A stretch of DNA of 64,000 bases from Acinetobacter sp. ANC 4805 (GCF_022549495.1 NZ_JAKZGD010000005.1:124001-188000); one strand, 5' to 3'; shown: positions 1 to 10,176, counted from the first letter of the stretch. Notes: generated by a model not told the origin, from the sequence alone. Numbers and translations: made by a program.

Positions 1-47
1 CCGATATCACTAGTTCCCATTAGATCGGCTGCCATATTTTTAAACAT
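1..47 (-). CDS. N-terminus of a small protein, probably PH-domain family (partial)
   Basis: Only the first 15 codons (MFKNMAADLMGTSDI) lie in the window; the gene reads leftwards off the edge. The ATG at 47-45 has AAGG about eight bases upstream. The opening resembles, from memory, small Acinetobacter PH-domain (bPH) proteins, but fifteen residues cannot prove it. It marks the core side to the left of the accessory islet. Confidence 0.45.
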   Translation of the reverse strand, partial: MFKNMAADLMGTSDI

Positions 48-168
48 TTTTAGAACCTTATATTTTTTGGAAAAATGATCTTAATCTGATGTCGCTTTAT
101 TTGTCTATAGGCTTTCTTTAAGTTGAATAGTGGTTTGAATTTTCTAATAATTTTAGTTGGTTAGGAAT

Positions 169-275
169 AACTGACGATAAGCGGAGTTATTTTTCTCACG
201 TATTTAAGAATTAAACACGTTTGATAATTGTCGTGATACTTTATTAATACCGATTTTCGAATCGTTGAAAGTATT
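169..275 (-). repeat. Decayed second copy of the fadA 3' end and terminator
   Basis: Bases 190-221 are identical over 32 bases to 1824-1855, which holds the stop codon and last codons of fadA. Similarity continues more weakly on both sides: leftwards into a degraded version of the fadA terminator hairpin, and rightwards for roughly 50 bases of fadA coding sequence with substitutions and a one-base deletion. Read on the minus strand this copy is frameshifted and cannot encode the FadA C-terminus. It looks like a displaced, non-functional 3' end left when DNA entered at fadA. Confidence 0.8.
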
Positions 276-400
276 GGAGAGTTGCATCGGGTCGATGCAT
301 AGTGTAATTAAACAGCATTTTGTGATGTTGGTGGAGCAAGCGAGTCATAACTACTGATATTTATAATCTATTTGATAGGGTTTAATGGATTACTTTTATT

Positions 401-865
401 ATGAATGATTTTGAAACAAATGGTTATTTAACATGTACTGAATGTAGTTCTTTGAATAGAGTGAAGAATCTTAGTGATCAAGGTATTTATAAATGTGGTA
501 CCTGTAAAAGTACTATAATGATCGTAAGCAAGGAAAAGAAAAGTGGTGGATGGGGAGCGATAGTTGTAATTTCGATTTCTATTGGAATTACTGGTTATTT
601 GGGAGTTGATAAAATTCATGAGATGCTTAAACTGGAAGAGATTAGTTATTCTAAATTGAAAACGACATGGACAGAAGCGCAAATACAGCACTTTGATATG
701 AAATGTAAAGCAAGTTTTACAACGAGTAAGCCTAATTGGTCTGCTGAGAAAATTGCTAAAACTTGTACTTGTTATGTTAGCTTTATTGTAGAGAATACAG
801 ATTTTCCAATATGGGGTAAGTTAAGTGACGGTATTGTAAGTACTGGAGATAAAAAATGTCGATAG
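401..865 (+). CDS. Zinc-ribbon, single-pass membrane protein of unknown function
   Basis: 154 residues. The N-terminus carries two CxxC pairs (CTEC near residue 12, CGTC near residue 32), typical of a zinc ribbon. One hydrophobic segment follows at about 51-68 (AIVVISISIGITGYLG). A Cys-containing tail of about 80 residues includes a CTC motif, probably on the other side of the membrane. The ATG at 401 has only a weak upstream GGA. The stop overlaps the next gene by ten bases, so the two are probably co-translated. The gene is AT-rich and lies inside the islet at the fadA 3' end. I recognise no family; cargo of a small integrated element is an inference. Confidence 0.7.
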   Translation: MNDFETNGYLTCTECSSLNRVKNLSDQGIYKCGTCKSTIMIVSKEKKSGGWGAIVVISISIGITGYLGVDKIHEMLKLEEISYSKLKTTWTEAQIQHFDMKCKASFTTSKPNWSAEKIAKTCTCYVSFIVENTDFPIWGKLSDGIVSTGDKKCR

Positions 866-1164
866 ATGATATTAAACAGAATGAGCAAGTGACCAAGTTT
901 TTGGAACTACTGGAAGCTTGTTATAACGGCAAATTAAAGCAGTTTAGTGATGATTTTTCTGATTCGGATTCAACTTTTTATGAAAAATTAAAAAAAGAAG
1001 TACAGCGCTCCAAAGTAGGTGAAATTTCAGCTAAAAAGGAAGATATTTTTAAAAAATATAATTTTTTCTTAGAGTATAGGCTTTGGGAGGAGAATAATAC
1101 TGATAAGAAAATGAAGAAATTTGACTTTAACGTTGATGGATTAATTAAAAGTATATGCAAATAA
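856..1164 (+). CDS. Small charged protein of unknown function, overlapping the zinc-ribbon gene
   Basis: 102 residues, Lys-, Asp- and Glu-rich, with no signal peptide or membrane segment, so probably cytoplasmic and helical. The ATG overlaps the end of the preceding gene by ten bases and has GGAG five bases upstream, as expected for translational coupling. A small soluble protein coupled to a membrane zinc-ribbon protein could be an immunity or regulatory partner, but no motif shows this. I recognise no family. Confidence 0.65.
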   Translation: MSIDDIKQNEQVTKFLELLEACYNGKLKQFSDDFSDSDSTFYEKLKKEVQRSKVGEISAKKEDIFKKYNFFLEYRLWEENNTDKKMKKFDFNVDGLIKSICK

Positions 1165-1192
1165 GGAAGGGAGCAAAAGCTCCCTAATAGGG

Positions 1193-1696
1193 TTATTTAC
1201 ATGCTCCTGGAACACGGCACGCACAACTGGATGGAGCATGGCATGCATGATCATCTCCACATCTTGCTGCTATTGTAAAATCTGGATATGGACCAAACCA
1301 TATTTCGTATAATTCTTTTGTTCGTTGAAACGTATTTTCTAAGTTTTGTTGATCTAACTCATCATGAATTCCAAAATATGGATAATGATGTAGGTAGGTT
1401 CCAAATACTTTTAAACAATCCATTTGATAGTTTCTTGTATCTAAAATATGAGCATGCCAGAACTCATCTACTAATTTGTTTGGTACAAATGTTTCTTTTG
1501 GATAAAAATATTTAAGAGCTAAAAATCTTTTATATTCTTGCTCAGCAAACTGACATACGTTTTTTGACATAACAGCTTCTTTAGCTGACGTAAGTTTAAA
1601 CTTTAATTTGTCAAAATTTAAAGCCTCGATAGATGCAGGTAAAATAGTGCTTTGTAGAGTTGTATCAATTGTTAAATTAACTGCTAAATGTGTCAT
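1193..1696 (-). CDS. GRDP-like (glycine-rich-domain-containing-protein-like) protein with Cys-rich C-terminus
   Basis: 167 residues. The central block (VDEFWHAHILDTRNYQMDC, then LHHYPYFG) is the conserved His/Asp/Trp signature of the GRDP-like family; its biochemical role is unsettled to my knowledge. The last 24 residues form a distinct tail with five cysteines and two histidines (CGDDHACH, SCACRVPGAC). Such a tail could bind metal or be processed; neither is shown. There is no signal peptide. The start at 1696 is followed by a typical soluble N-terminus. The gene is convergent with the preceding gene pair and lies between them and the fadA terminator. Confidence 0.7.
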   Translation of the reverse strand: MTHLAVNLTIDTTLQSTILPASIEALNFDKLKFKLTSAKEAVMSKNVCQFAEQEYKRFLALKYFYPKETFVPNKLVDEFWHAHILDTRNYQMDCLKVFGTYLHHYPYFGIHDELDQQNLENTFQRTKELYEIWFGPYPDFTIAARCGDDHACHAPSSCACRVPGACK

Positions 1697-1778
1697 GGGC
1701 TTATCCTTTTCGAATGCTTAAGGTTTTGTAGTGATTAAGCTACGAAAGGAATATTGCCAGTTTAAGTATATTCAAAAA

Positions 1779-1798
1779 GGGACAAATACGGGACAAAA
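1779..1798. repeat. Paired direct repeats beside the fadA terminator
   Basis: GGGACAAA (1779-1786) and GGGACAAAA (1790-1798) are direct repeats with an 11-base start-to-start spacing. They lie 26 bases from the repeated fadA end. Short spaced direct repeats next to an attachment core resemble tyrosine-integrase arm sites; this is an inference, because no integrase gene is present. Confidence 0.4.
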
Positions 1799-1801
1799 GA
1801 A

Positions 1802-1830
1802 AACCCCGCAATAAGCGGGGTTCTTTTTCT
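1802..1830 (-). terminator. fadBA terminator
   Basis: AACCCCGC and GCGGGGTT form an eight-base-pair stem around a five-base loop. On the minus strand a T-rich run (TTTTCTTTTG) follows, just past the fadA stop. Confidence 0.85.
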
Positions 1831-1844
1831 CACGTATTTAAGAA

Positions 1845-3017
<1,173 letters not shown>

Positions 3018-3029
3018 TCACGTTGCTCC

Positions 3030-5183
3030 TTAACCGTAGAATTTTTTGTTGTTAGCAGCCATGTCACGCAACATCTGTGGCGCTTCATAAGCTTTACCTA
3101 AGTGTGCATATTTGTCGCAAAGCGCAACGTATTCAGCAACACCTGTTTGGTCGATGTAACGGCATGGACCACCACGGAATGGAGGGAAACCTACACCCAT
3201 GATCATCGCCATATCTGCTTCAGAAGCAGTTGCAACGATGTTGTCTTCTAAGCAACGAACTGTTTCGTTACAGAAAGCAAGCATCATACGGTCAATGATT
3301 TCTTGGTTGTCAAATTCGCGTTTTTCACCAGTGATGAAAGGTGCAATGATTTCGTAAGCTGTTGGATCAACAGTTTTCGCTTTCTTACCTTTCTTATCTA
3401 ACACGTATTTGTAGAAACCAACGTCATTCTTTTGACCAAGACGTTTTGCTTCGTACATCGCTTCGATAGAACCTTTGTAGTCTGGCTTCATGCGGTCAGG
3501 GAAACCTTCAGCCATCACTTCTGCGCCATGAACACCTGTATCGATACCAACAACGTCGATCAAGTATGCAGGACCCATAGGCCAGCCGAATTTCGCCATT
3601 ACATTATCCACTTGTTGGAAATCCGCGCCATCTTTTACAAGAAGGTCGAATGCACCAAAGTAAGGGAACAATACACGGTTAACTAAGAAACCTGGGCAGT
3701 CGTTGACAACGATTGGTGTTTTACCCATTTTCTGAGCAAGAACAACAGTAGTTGCAATCGCTTCATCAGATGTCTTCTCACCACGGATCACTTCTACCAA
3801 TGGCATCATGTGTACTGGGTTGAAGAAGTGCATACCAACAAAGTTTTCAGGACGTTGTAATGCTTTAGCCAAACGCGTAATTGAAATCGTAGACGTGTTA
3901 GAAGCAATGATCGTATTTTCACGAACATTTTTCTCAGTGTCTGCAAGTACCATTTCTTTTACTTTTGGATTTTCAGTCACTGCTTCGATCACGATATCCA
4001 CTTCTTTAAACTCATCGTAGCTTAAAGTAGGACGGATGCGAGCAAGTGTTTCACCCATTTGCGCAGGTTTCATTTTCTTGCGTTCAACTTGCTTAGTCAG
4101 TAAGCCATTCGCTTCTTTCATACCGAGTGCAAGTTGAGGGTTACCAATGTCTTTCATGATGATTGGTGTACCTTTGCTTGCCGTTTGGTAAGCAATACCA
4201 CCACCCATGATACCTGCACCTAATACAGCTGCTTGGTTAACAGGGTGAGCACCTTTCTCATATTTTTTCGCAGTTTTCTTCACAACTTGGTCATTGATGA
4301 ATAAACCAATCAATGCACCTGCTTGTGGAGTAATTGCTGCTTTAGCAAAACCTTGAGCTTCTGCTTTTAATGCATCATTACGTGTAAGGCTTGCACCTGC
4401 TTGTAATGAGTCAAGTAACAATTTAGGCGCAGGGTATTGTGCCGGGTTTGCTTTAGCAAGTACCGCACCTTTCGCTGTATTGAACGCCATCATTTGTTCA
4501 AGCGGGTTCAATTTGATTGCGTCTAATTTTTCTTGACGTTTTGCTTTCCAGTTCAAACGACCAGCAAGTGCTTGTTTCACTAAGTCAACAGCAGCTTCTT
4601 GTAATTTGTCAGCAGCAACAACCGCATCTACAGCACCATCTTTGAGTGCAGCAGCTGGTTTTTTAGGATTCGCCATTGCCATCCATTCAACGGCATTGTC
4701 GATACCGATGACACGGCTTAAACGTACGCTACCACCAAAACCAGGATAGATACCAAGTTTGATTTCTGGTAAGCCAACTTGTGCTTGCTCAGACATGACA
4801 CGGTAGTCACACACTAAGCACATTTCAAAACCGCCACCAAGTGCTGTGCCGTTAATAGCAACAACTTTAGGCATATCTAAATCTTCAAAGCTATTGAAGA
4901 CGTCATGTACAGGCATAAGCCAATCAACAATTGCTTGTTCACCAGCAGCGAAGTTGTCGCCAAATTCAGTAATATCTGCACCAACAATAAATGTTGATTT
5001 TCCAGATGTAACAACTAAGCCTTTAATGTCGTTATTGGCTTTAACCGCAGCAATTGCTGCTTGGAAGTCTTCGATGGTTGCACGGTTAAATTTATTAACC
5101 GACTCACCTTGTAAGTCAAAGCGGAATTCTGCAATTCCGTCCGCAAGCATTTGGACGGTAATGGCATTGCCAGCGTGGATCAT
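3030..5183 (-). CDS. fadB: Fatty-acid oxidation complex alpha subunit FadB
   Basis: 717 residues. Multifunctional enoyl-CoA hydratase / 3-hydroxyacyl-CoA dehydrogenase. The N-terminal crotonase half shows [12 protein letters not shown] and [14 protein letters not shown]. The Rossmann half begins around residue 320 with [13 protein letters not shown] and includes the [14 protein letters not shown] block. I chose the ATG at 5183 ([13 protein letters not shown]) because GGGAG lies nine bases upstream and it matches the usual FadB start; an upstream in-frame start at 5252 would add an atypical 23-residue extension. It precedes fadA in the same operon. Confidence 0.96.
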   Translation of the reverse strand: MIHAGNAITVQMLADGIAEFRFDLQGESVNKFNRATIEDFQAAIAAVKANNDIKGLVVTSGKSTFIVGADITEFGDNFAAGEQAIVDWLMPVHDVFNSFEDLDMPKVVAINGTALGGGFEMCLVCDYRVMSEQAQVGLPEIKLGIYPGFGGSVRLSRVIGIDNAVEWMAMANPKKPAAALKDGAVDAVVAADKLQEAAVDLVKQALAGRLNWKAKRQEKLDAIKLNPLEQMMAFNTAKGAVLAKANPAQYPAPKLLLDSLQAGASLTRNDALKAEAQGFAKAAITPQAGALIGLFINDQVVKKTAKKYEKGAHPVNQAAVLGAGIMGGGIAYQTASKGTPIIMKDIGNPQLALGMKEANGLLTKQVERKKMKPAQMGETLARIRPTLSYDEFKEVDIVIEAVTENPKVKEMVLADTEKNVRENTIIASNTSTISITRLAKALQRPENFVGMHFFNPVHMMPLVEVIRGEKTSDEAIATTVVLAQKMGKTPIVVNDCPGFLVNRVLFPYFGAFDLLVKDGADFQQVDNVMAKFGWPMGPAYLIDVVGIDTGVHGAEVMAEGFPDRMKPDYKGSIEAMYEAKRLGQKNDVGFYKYVLDKKGKKAKTVDPTAYEIIAPFITGEKREFDNQEIIDRMMLAFCNETVRCLEDNIVATASEADMAMIMGVGFPPFRGGPCRYIDQTGVAEYVALCDKYAHLGKAYEAPQMLRDMAANNKKFYG

Positions 5184-5793
5184 GCCTGATCTCCCTTGTT
5201 GTGGAGGACTCTGAGTTGATGTCATAAAGCGTGTATGCGTTAGCGCACACAAAATGCTTCGCTAATCTTACGATAACTATATCCAAAAAGGACATAACAA
5301 GTTGTATCAAGCCGTGACGCTAGGGTCATCTATTGATATAAAGACCTTATTTTGCATCATTATTTTTACAAATAAAGAAAAATTTTCTTTAAAAAACATA
5401 GATAAAGCTAATTTTATAAAGTTTAATTGTTGATTAGTAACGTGAATGTTGATCATAAAAGTTGATTAATGACTTATTTATGCGTGTGGAATGTATTTGT
5501 ATTTTAGTACATCGCCATAATCAAGGATTTTTATAGGGTGTTTTGGCGTATTTATTGCATGGCAATTTGGGTGATTGAAATAAGATTTACTTTTTTAACT
5601 AATTGTAAATATTTAACTTTTATATTTTATTGTTTGATCTTAATTTTAGAAATAGTCCGATGCGCTGACCAAAAATGTTAGTTATGACTTATTTTTTGGG
5701 TGGTCTGCGGAACCAGTAAAAAAATAATTATTTGTTGAAAGCATGTTTTGAAGGCTGAAAAGAGACAAACTTATTTAAAAAGGCTGGGTCAGG
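5184..5793. other. 610-base divergent intergenic region between fadB and the diguanylate cyclase
   Basis: Very AT-rich. It must contain the promoters of fadBA (minus) and of the cyclase (plus), but I find no convincing -35/-10 pair, operator or small gene. Short ORFs here lack ribosome-binding sites and family features. Confidence 0.5.
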
Positions 5794-6858
5794 ATGAAAC
5801 CAACAGATCAAACATTGATGAAACAAATGCATATTTCTATTGAGGAAATCGAATATCGACGATCCTTACTGACCTTAACCCATCAAGAATTACAGCAGTT
5901 GGTGACGTTGGGTGAATTGCTAGATTTGGAATATGTAATTGATCAAGTCGTCATCCGATTTTATCAACAACAAACCTCGATTTCTGAGATTGCAATATTG
6001 ATTGGTGATATTGATACGCTATCTCGTTTACAACGCGCGCAACGCCAGTATTTGGTTGATTTGTTTTCGGGAAACTATGATGCGAATTATGTTAATAATC
6101 GTCTAAGAATAGGTTTGGTTCATAAACGGATTGGGGTAGAACTTAAGTTATATCTATCAGCAGTTTATCATTTAAAGGCAATGTTAATTTTGATGATTCA
6201 ACAACAGTTAGGAGATACAGTCGATTTTCGCCAAATATGCGCTACGTTAGAAAAATTATTCATGTTTGATATGTCTTTGGTGGTGGAAACCTATGTGTGG
6301 AGTCTCGTTAGTGAGTTAAAGACATCTAAAGATAAAATTGAACAATATGCATCTGTTTTAGAAGATCGTGCGCAGCAAATGGAAGCTTTGTCTCAGACAG
6401 ATCCTTTAACTGGCTTACTTAATGTGAGACATTTAGATCGTATTTTAAGCTCAATTATTGATACTGCTGAACGAAGTTTAGAACCCGTGACCGTTGTATT
6501 TATTGATATTAATGATTTTAAAATGATTAATGATAATTTTGGGCATTCTAAAGGTGATCAAATTTTAAAAGTTGTGGCAGATGCGATTCGATATGTTGCA
6601 CGATTAGATGACCATTGCTTTAGATGCGGTGGTGATGAATTTTGTATTGTATTTCCTCGTTGTACAGAAGAGCAGGCAACTGAAAGTTTTGTGCCTAGAT
6701 TACTGCAATACGTCTATCAAATTGAACCTAACATTACCCTCAGCATCGGTGTAAAGCAGACGGATCATGTTGATGGCTATCTAGATGCATCTCGTTTGGT
6801 TCATGAAGCCGATGCAAAAATGTATCTAGCTAAAAAAGAGCAGAAAATAAAAAAATAA
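5794..6858 (+). CDS. Globin-coupled diguanylate cyclase (GGDEF)
   Basis: 354 residues. The N-terminal ~170 residues look like a globin-coupled sensor domain; RLRIGLVHKRIG with His110 fits the proximal haem ligand of DosC/YddV-type proteins. A short helical linker leads to a GGDEF domain (DPLTGLLN near 203, FIDINDFKMINDNFGHSKGD, signature GGDEF at 279-283). The product-inhibition I-site RxxD is present (R270-D273), five residues before GGDEF. No EAL domain follows. The protein would make cyclic di-GMP in response to a haem ligand such as oxygen; the sensing role is inferred. The gene stands alone. Confidence 0.88.
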   Translation: MKPTDQTLMKQMHISIEEIEYRRSLLTLTHQELQQLVTLGELLDLEYVIDQVVIRFYQQQTSISEIAILIGDIDTLSRLQRAQRQYLVDLFSGNYDANYVNNRLRIGLVHKRIGVELKLYLSAVYHLKAMLILMIQQQLGDTVDFRQICATLEKLFMFDMSLVVETYVWSLVSELKTSKDKIEQYASVLEDRAQQMEALSQTDPLTGLLNVRHLDRILSSIIDTAERSLEPVTVVFIDINDFKMINDNFGHSKGDQILKVVADAIRYVARLDDHCFRCGGDEFCIVFPRCTEEQATESFVPRLLQYVYQIEPNITLSIGVKQTDHVDGYLDASRLVHEADAKMYLAKKEQKIKK

Positions 6859-7013
6859 CAAATTTTATTTAAAAAGTCGTGTGGTCTAAGTGGTTGATAT
6901 TTACAATTAATTTTAATTAATAAGTAAATGAAGAAATTGTTAAACTAAAACTGGCTAGAAATTACAACAGACGATGTTAAAATTTAGCAATTATTCTTTT
7001 GTCGATTTCTCCA

Positions 7014-7928
7014 ATGGTTAAATGGATCATATTAGCAATTTTCATTATTTCTGCTTTGTATATTCATCGTCGTGGTCAGGTTAGACATTCGTTTTATCGT
7101 CAATTTTTTGACCATTCAACGTTATTTGCTCCCGTTAATTTCTTAATGTACTTATTTTCTAAAGTGCCGAATCAACCTTATATTGAGACTCAATATTTTA
7201 AGGATTTAAAAGTTCTGGATGAAAATTGGGAAATGATTCGTGATGAAGCCAAAGCATTATATGCAATGGGCGGTATTAAGGCTTCGAGTAGTTATGATGA
7301 CTTAGGTTTTAACTCTTTTTTTAAAACAGGTTGGAAGCGTTTTTATTTAAAGTGGTATGACTCAGCGCATCCATCCGCAGCAGAGCTTTGTCCTAAAACA
7401 ACAGCTTTATTAAAGACTTTACCGAGTATTAAAGCTGCGATGTTTACAGAACTTGCACCTGATAGTCGTTTAGTTCGTCATCGTGATCCATACGCAGGTT
7501 CATTACGCTACCATTTGGGCTTAATCACGCCAAACGATGATCGTTGTTTTATTGATGTCGATGGTCAACGTTACTCATGGCGTGATGGTGAAAGTGTCGT
7601 CTTTGATGAAACCTATATTCATTACGCAGAAAACACCACTGATCAAAATCGTATTATCTTTTTTGCAGATGTAGAACGCCCCTTAAAAACACGTTTTATG
7701 GAAAAGTTTAATCACTGGTTTGGCAAAAGCGTTATGACCGCTGCAAGTTCACCGAATGAAGTGGGTGATCAAACAGGCGGTTTGAATAAAGCATTTGGTT
7801 ATGTTTATCAGGTTCGTCTGAAAGCAAAAGCTTTGAAAGCAAGAAACCAAACTTTATATTACTTCCTAAAATGGTTTTTAATGTTAGGTCTATTTTTTCT
7901 TATTTTTATTCGACCTTATGTATTTTAA
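7014..7928 (+). CDS. lpxO: LpxO-like Fe(II)/2-oxoglutarate-dependent hydroxylase (aspartyl/asparaginyl beta-hydroxylase family)
   Basis: About 304 residues. An N-terminal hydrophobic segment (IILAIFIISALYI) and a C-terminal one (FLKWFLMLGLFFLIFI) suggest inner-membrane anchoring, as in LpxO, which hydroxylates lipid A acyl chains. The catalytic domain shows the HRDPYAGSLRYHLGL block and a distal His in YIHYAEN, as expected for the iron and 2-oxoglutarate sites. The ATG at 7014 (MVKWII) is the likely start; an in-frame TTG at 6999 would add five residues, and neither has a good Shine-Dalgarno. A terminator follows. The lipid A substrate is inferred from family. Confidence 0.8.
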   Translation: MVKWIILAIFIISALYIHRRGQVRHSFYRQFFDHSTLFAPVNFLMYLFSKVPNQPYIETQYFKDLKVLDENWEMIRDEAKALYAMGGIKASSSYDDLGFNSFFKTGWKRFYLKWYDSAHPSAAELCPKTTALLKTLPSIKAAMFTELAPDSRLVRHRDPYAGSLRYHLGLITPNDDRCFIDVDGQRYSWRDGESVVFDETYIHYAENTTDQNRIIFFADVERPLKTRFMEKFNHWFGKSVMTAASSPNEVGDQTGGLNKAFGYVYQVRLKAKALKARNQTLYYFLKWFLMLGLFFLIFIRPYVF

Positions 7929-7942
7929 ATTTGTATATGATC

Positions 7943-7966
7943 AACGCCCGTAAGGGCGTTTTTTTA
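7943..7966 (+). terminator. Terminator after the LpxO-like gene
   Basis: ACGCCC and GGGCGT pair around GTAA and are followed by a run of T residues, 15 bases past the stop codon. Confidence 0.9.
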
Positions 7967-8110
7967 TACATAGAAATTGTTTATTTATAATCATTTTATC
8001 AACTACGCTAATTTGCATGTATTTTTAATGCTGAAACATGATATTAAAAATAATCTTTGTTGAAAGTGTATCGAAAAATTCGCTTTTTTATTTTAAGATA
8101 TGCGCTCTAG

Positions 8111-8132
8111 TTGACCAGACTTTATTGGTCAA
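8111..8132. promoter_or_regulatory. Operator-like inverted repeat upstream of the TonB-C-like gene
   Basis: TTGACCA and TGGTCAA are perfect seven-base arms separated by eight bases, ending 24 bases before the ATG at 8157. The position suits a repressor site or promoter-overlapping operator; no cognate regulator lies nearby. Confidence 0.4.
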
Positions 8133-8156
8133 TTCATATGTTCTGAGCTGAATATA

Positions 8157-8714
8157 ATGTCAATAAATACAACCATATTTCTAGCATTGCTTCTATTTTT
8201 TGTTTTGCAAGAGACTGTGGGAAGTGATCAATCTAATAAGGTTACATCCAATGAGTTAAATGAAAAGACTCGAGTAAAAGAGCATGTTATAGCTTCAGGA
8301 AATGACAATAAATCAGAGAAGCCACAAGTAACAAAAGAACAGGATCATCATGTGGATACTCCTGTAAATTCAGTCGAAAAGAGAGATTTATCTAAGAAAG
8401 TGCAATATCGAATAACACCTGTAGTTCCTAGTTTTAGTCCAGATGAGCTGAACTGGAAAAAGCAACAATTGGTTCTAGAGTTGTTCGTGAATGTACATGG
8501 AGATGTAGAGCGGGTTATGTTGAAAAATATGAATAAAACAGATAAGTCTGATAAAATTTTTCAAAAATTAAAACCAATATTTCTAAACGCAAAGTTTTAC
8601 CCTTATCTTGATAATGGAAAGGCAGTACCTTTTCGAATTGAACAGCCTATAGAGATTGAAGTCCCAAAAAATAAATCCTTACTTCATAAGATTTTTGGTG
8701 AAAACAATCATTAG
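8157..8714 (+). CDS. Exported protein with a TonB-C-terminal-like domain
   Basis: 185 residues. An N-terminal hydrophobic segment (TTIFLALLLFFVLQETVG) acts as signal or anchor. A hydrophilic Lys/Glu-rich linker follows to about residue 80. The C-terminal ~90 residues resemble the TonB C-terminal fold (QQLVLELFVNVHGDVERV, then FYPYLDNGKAVPFRIEQP). The linker lacks the Pro-rich repeats of true TonB and no exbBD is nearby, so this is probably a TonB-domain-like envelope protein rather than the energy transducer. The gene is AT-rich, with weak ribosome-binding signal. Confidence 0.6.
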   Translation: MSINTTIFLALLLFFVLQETVGSDQSNKVTSNELNEKTRVKEHVIASGNDNKSEKPQVTKEQDHHVDTPVNSVEKRDLSKKVQYRITPVVPSFSPDELNWKKQQLVLELFVNVHGDVERVMLKNMNKTDKSDKIFQKLKPIFLNAKFYPYLDNGKAVPFRIEQPIEIEVPKNKSLLHKIFGENNH

Positions 8715-8878
8715 GTAGGGCATGAATCTATTATTAAGTCGAATAAGTAAAGTTTTGCTATAGTTCTTTGACTTAATTGGAGTTGCGGCTCTAGAATTTT
8801 TTGATCTTTAATGCTTGATTAGATAAAAGAATTTCTGCTAAAAGTTATCGTAAGGTGCACTTTTTTTATAAAACCAAT

Positions 8879-9181
8879 ATGAAAACTCAAGCTTATATTT
8901 ATCTAGAGAGTGATCAAGTATATGGCGACTATATTGATCATTTCTATAATGAACATAATGTAAAGTGTATGCGTATTATGTTGAGAGTAAAAATCAGGGG
9001 TCTATTTTACTCCTGTTCATTTATATTCAAAGACTTCTCTTCATGGATATTAGGAGAGCTTATTCATTGTGAGATAAATTTTCTTTGTTATGACGGAGAA
9101 TTAAATTTCTTTAAGAATTATGAGCTCCATAACTTAAAAAATGAACGGATAGGACTTATCTATTTTACTGATGTGTTATAG
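8879..9181 (+). CDS. Hypothetical small protein
   Basis: About 100 residues from the ATG at 8879 (MKTQAYIYLES); an in-frame GTG at 8855 would add eight. Rich in aromatic residues, Ile and Cys, with no clear signal peptide, and a beta-rich look (RIMLRVKIRGLFYSCSFIF). It is AT-rich like its neighbour at 8157 and might be a small immunity-type protein, but no motif proves it. The coding potential is plausible rather than certain. Confidence 0.5.
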   Translation: MKTQAYIYLESDQVYGDYIDHFYNEHNVKCMRIMLRVKIRGLFYSCSFIFKDFSSWILGELIHCEINFLCYDGELNFFKNYELHNLKNERIGLIYFTDVL

Positions 9182-9299
9182 GTTAACTTAGCTAGTAAAT
9201 TAAAAATACTATTTTTTATTGGACAAATTAAGGGTAGAGAATCAAATTGACAGGTTACAAATAATAAAATTCTCGTTTAATCGAATTTTAGAGAGAAAT

Positions 9300-10064
9300 A
9301 TGAACATCAACCAAGAAATCGAAAAACTGTTTCAACAACGCCAAGATATCCCATTATTTTATATTGAAAGTGGTAGTCGTTTATGGGGTATGGCAAGTCC
9401 TGACAGTGACTATGATGTACGTGGTTTTCATTTACCGAGCAAAGATCAGTATTTTGATTATAAAAAACATCGTGATCTGATCGAGATCATGGATGGTGAT
9501 TTTGACTTCGTTTCTTATGATCTCGATAAAATGTTTGGATTACTGGCAAAAAGTAACCCGACTGTTTTGGAGTGGGTGCGAGCGCATATTGTGTACTTTA
9601 ATGCTTTCCCAGAATGGCAAACCTTTCGAGATGGGTTACTTGAGCGAATCGACTATAGTGCGTTATATCACCATTATTTATCACTGGCGAAAGGTGGCAT
9701 GAAAGTGATGCAAACCGCAGATAATTTTACGTATAAAAAAGTGTTTTATTCAATTCGTGGTTTGATGTCGGCAGAGTTGGCAACCCAAGAAGTGATGCCT
9801 GAGTTACTGATTACAGACCTATTTGCTCAAGTGTCTGAGCATGATCCATTGCGTCATTGGGCAGAAGATTATCTGGAAATTAAAAAGCAGCAGAAAGAGA
9901 AAGCTCAACTCCCTGAAGTAGAGCAAGCAGCGATTCTCAATTTATTGGAAACCAAGATTGAGCAGTTAGCAGCCAAAGAAATGCAGAAAGCTGATCGTCG
10001 TGTTAGTTTGGAAGCATACTTAACAGAATATAGTCGTCATTTAAAACAGCATTATTATCAGTAG
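9300..10064 (+). CDS. RlaP-type nucleotidyltransferase domain protein
   Basis: 254 residues. The N-terminus has the polymerase-beta-type nucleotidyltransferase signature: GSRLWGMASPDSDYDVRG gives the GS motif followed by the DxD metal-binding pair. FDFVSYDLDK may supply the third acidic residue. Family recognition points to PF10127 (RlaP-like), which has been linked by context to RNA repair; the substrate is unknown. I chose the ATG at 9300 because GAGAG precedes it by five bases, whereas the longer frame from 9219 adds an AT-rich non-homologous stretch. It appears monocistronic. Confidence 0.82.
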   Translation: MNINQEIEKLFQQRQDIPLFYIESGSRLWGMASPDSDYDVRGFHLPSKDQYFDYKKHRDLIEIMDGDFDFVSYDLDKMFGLLAKSNPTVLEWVRAHIVYFNAFPEWQTFRDGLLERIDYSALYHHYLSLAKGGMKVMQTADNFTYKKVFYSIRGLMSAELATQEVMPELLITDLFAQVSEHDPLRHWAEDYLEIKKQQKEKAQLPEVEQAAILNLLETKIEQLAAKEMQKADRRVSLEAYLTEYSRHLKQHYYQ

Positions 10065-10095
10065 AAGTTTGTTTCTACTGATCATTTTAAATTTT
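10059..10095 (+). terminator. Possible weak terminator after the nucleotidyltransferase
   Basis: CAGTAGAA and TTCTACTG form a perfect eight-pair stem that overlaps the stop codon, followed by a loosely T-rich stretch. Strength is doubtful. Confidence 0.5.
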
Positions 10096-10176
10096 AAATT
10101 ACACTTTTAAAAATACGAATTTTCGTATCTACCACATGCTATTTCCATCAATAACTAAAATATTGTTTATGGAATC

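Noticed and set aside
1..400. A gene in the first 400 bases other than the partial one at the edge
   Set aside because: Only short stop-rich frames and the decayed fadA repeat are present.
5116..5310. 64-codon frame at the fadB upstream end
   Set aside because: Overlaps the fadB start on the same strand in another frame and has no coding features.
10113..10128. Small perfect hairpin ATACGAA-TT-TTCGTAT
   Set aside because: Too short and AT-rich, without a T-tract; expected by chance in such DNA.
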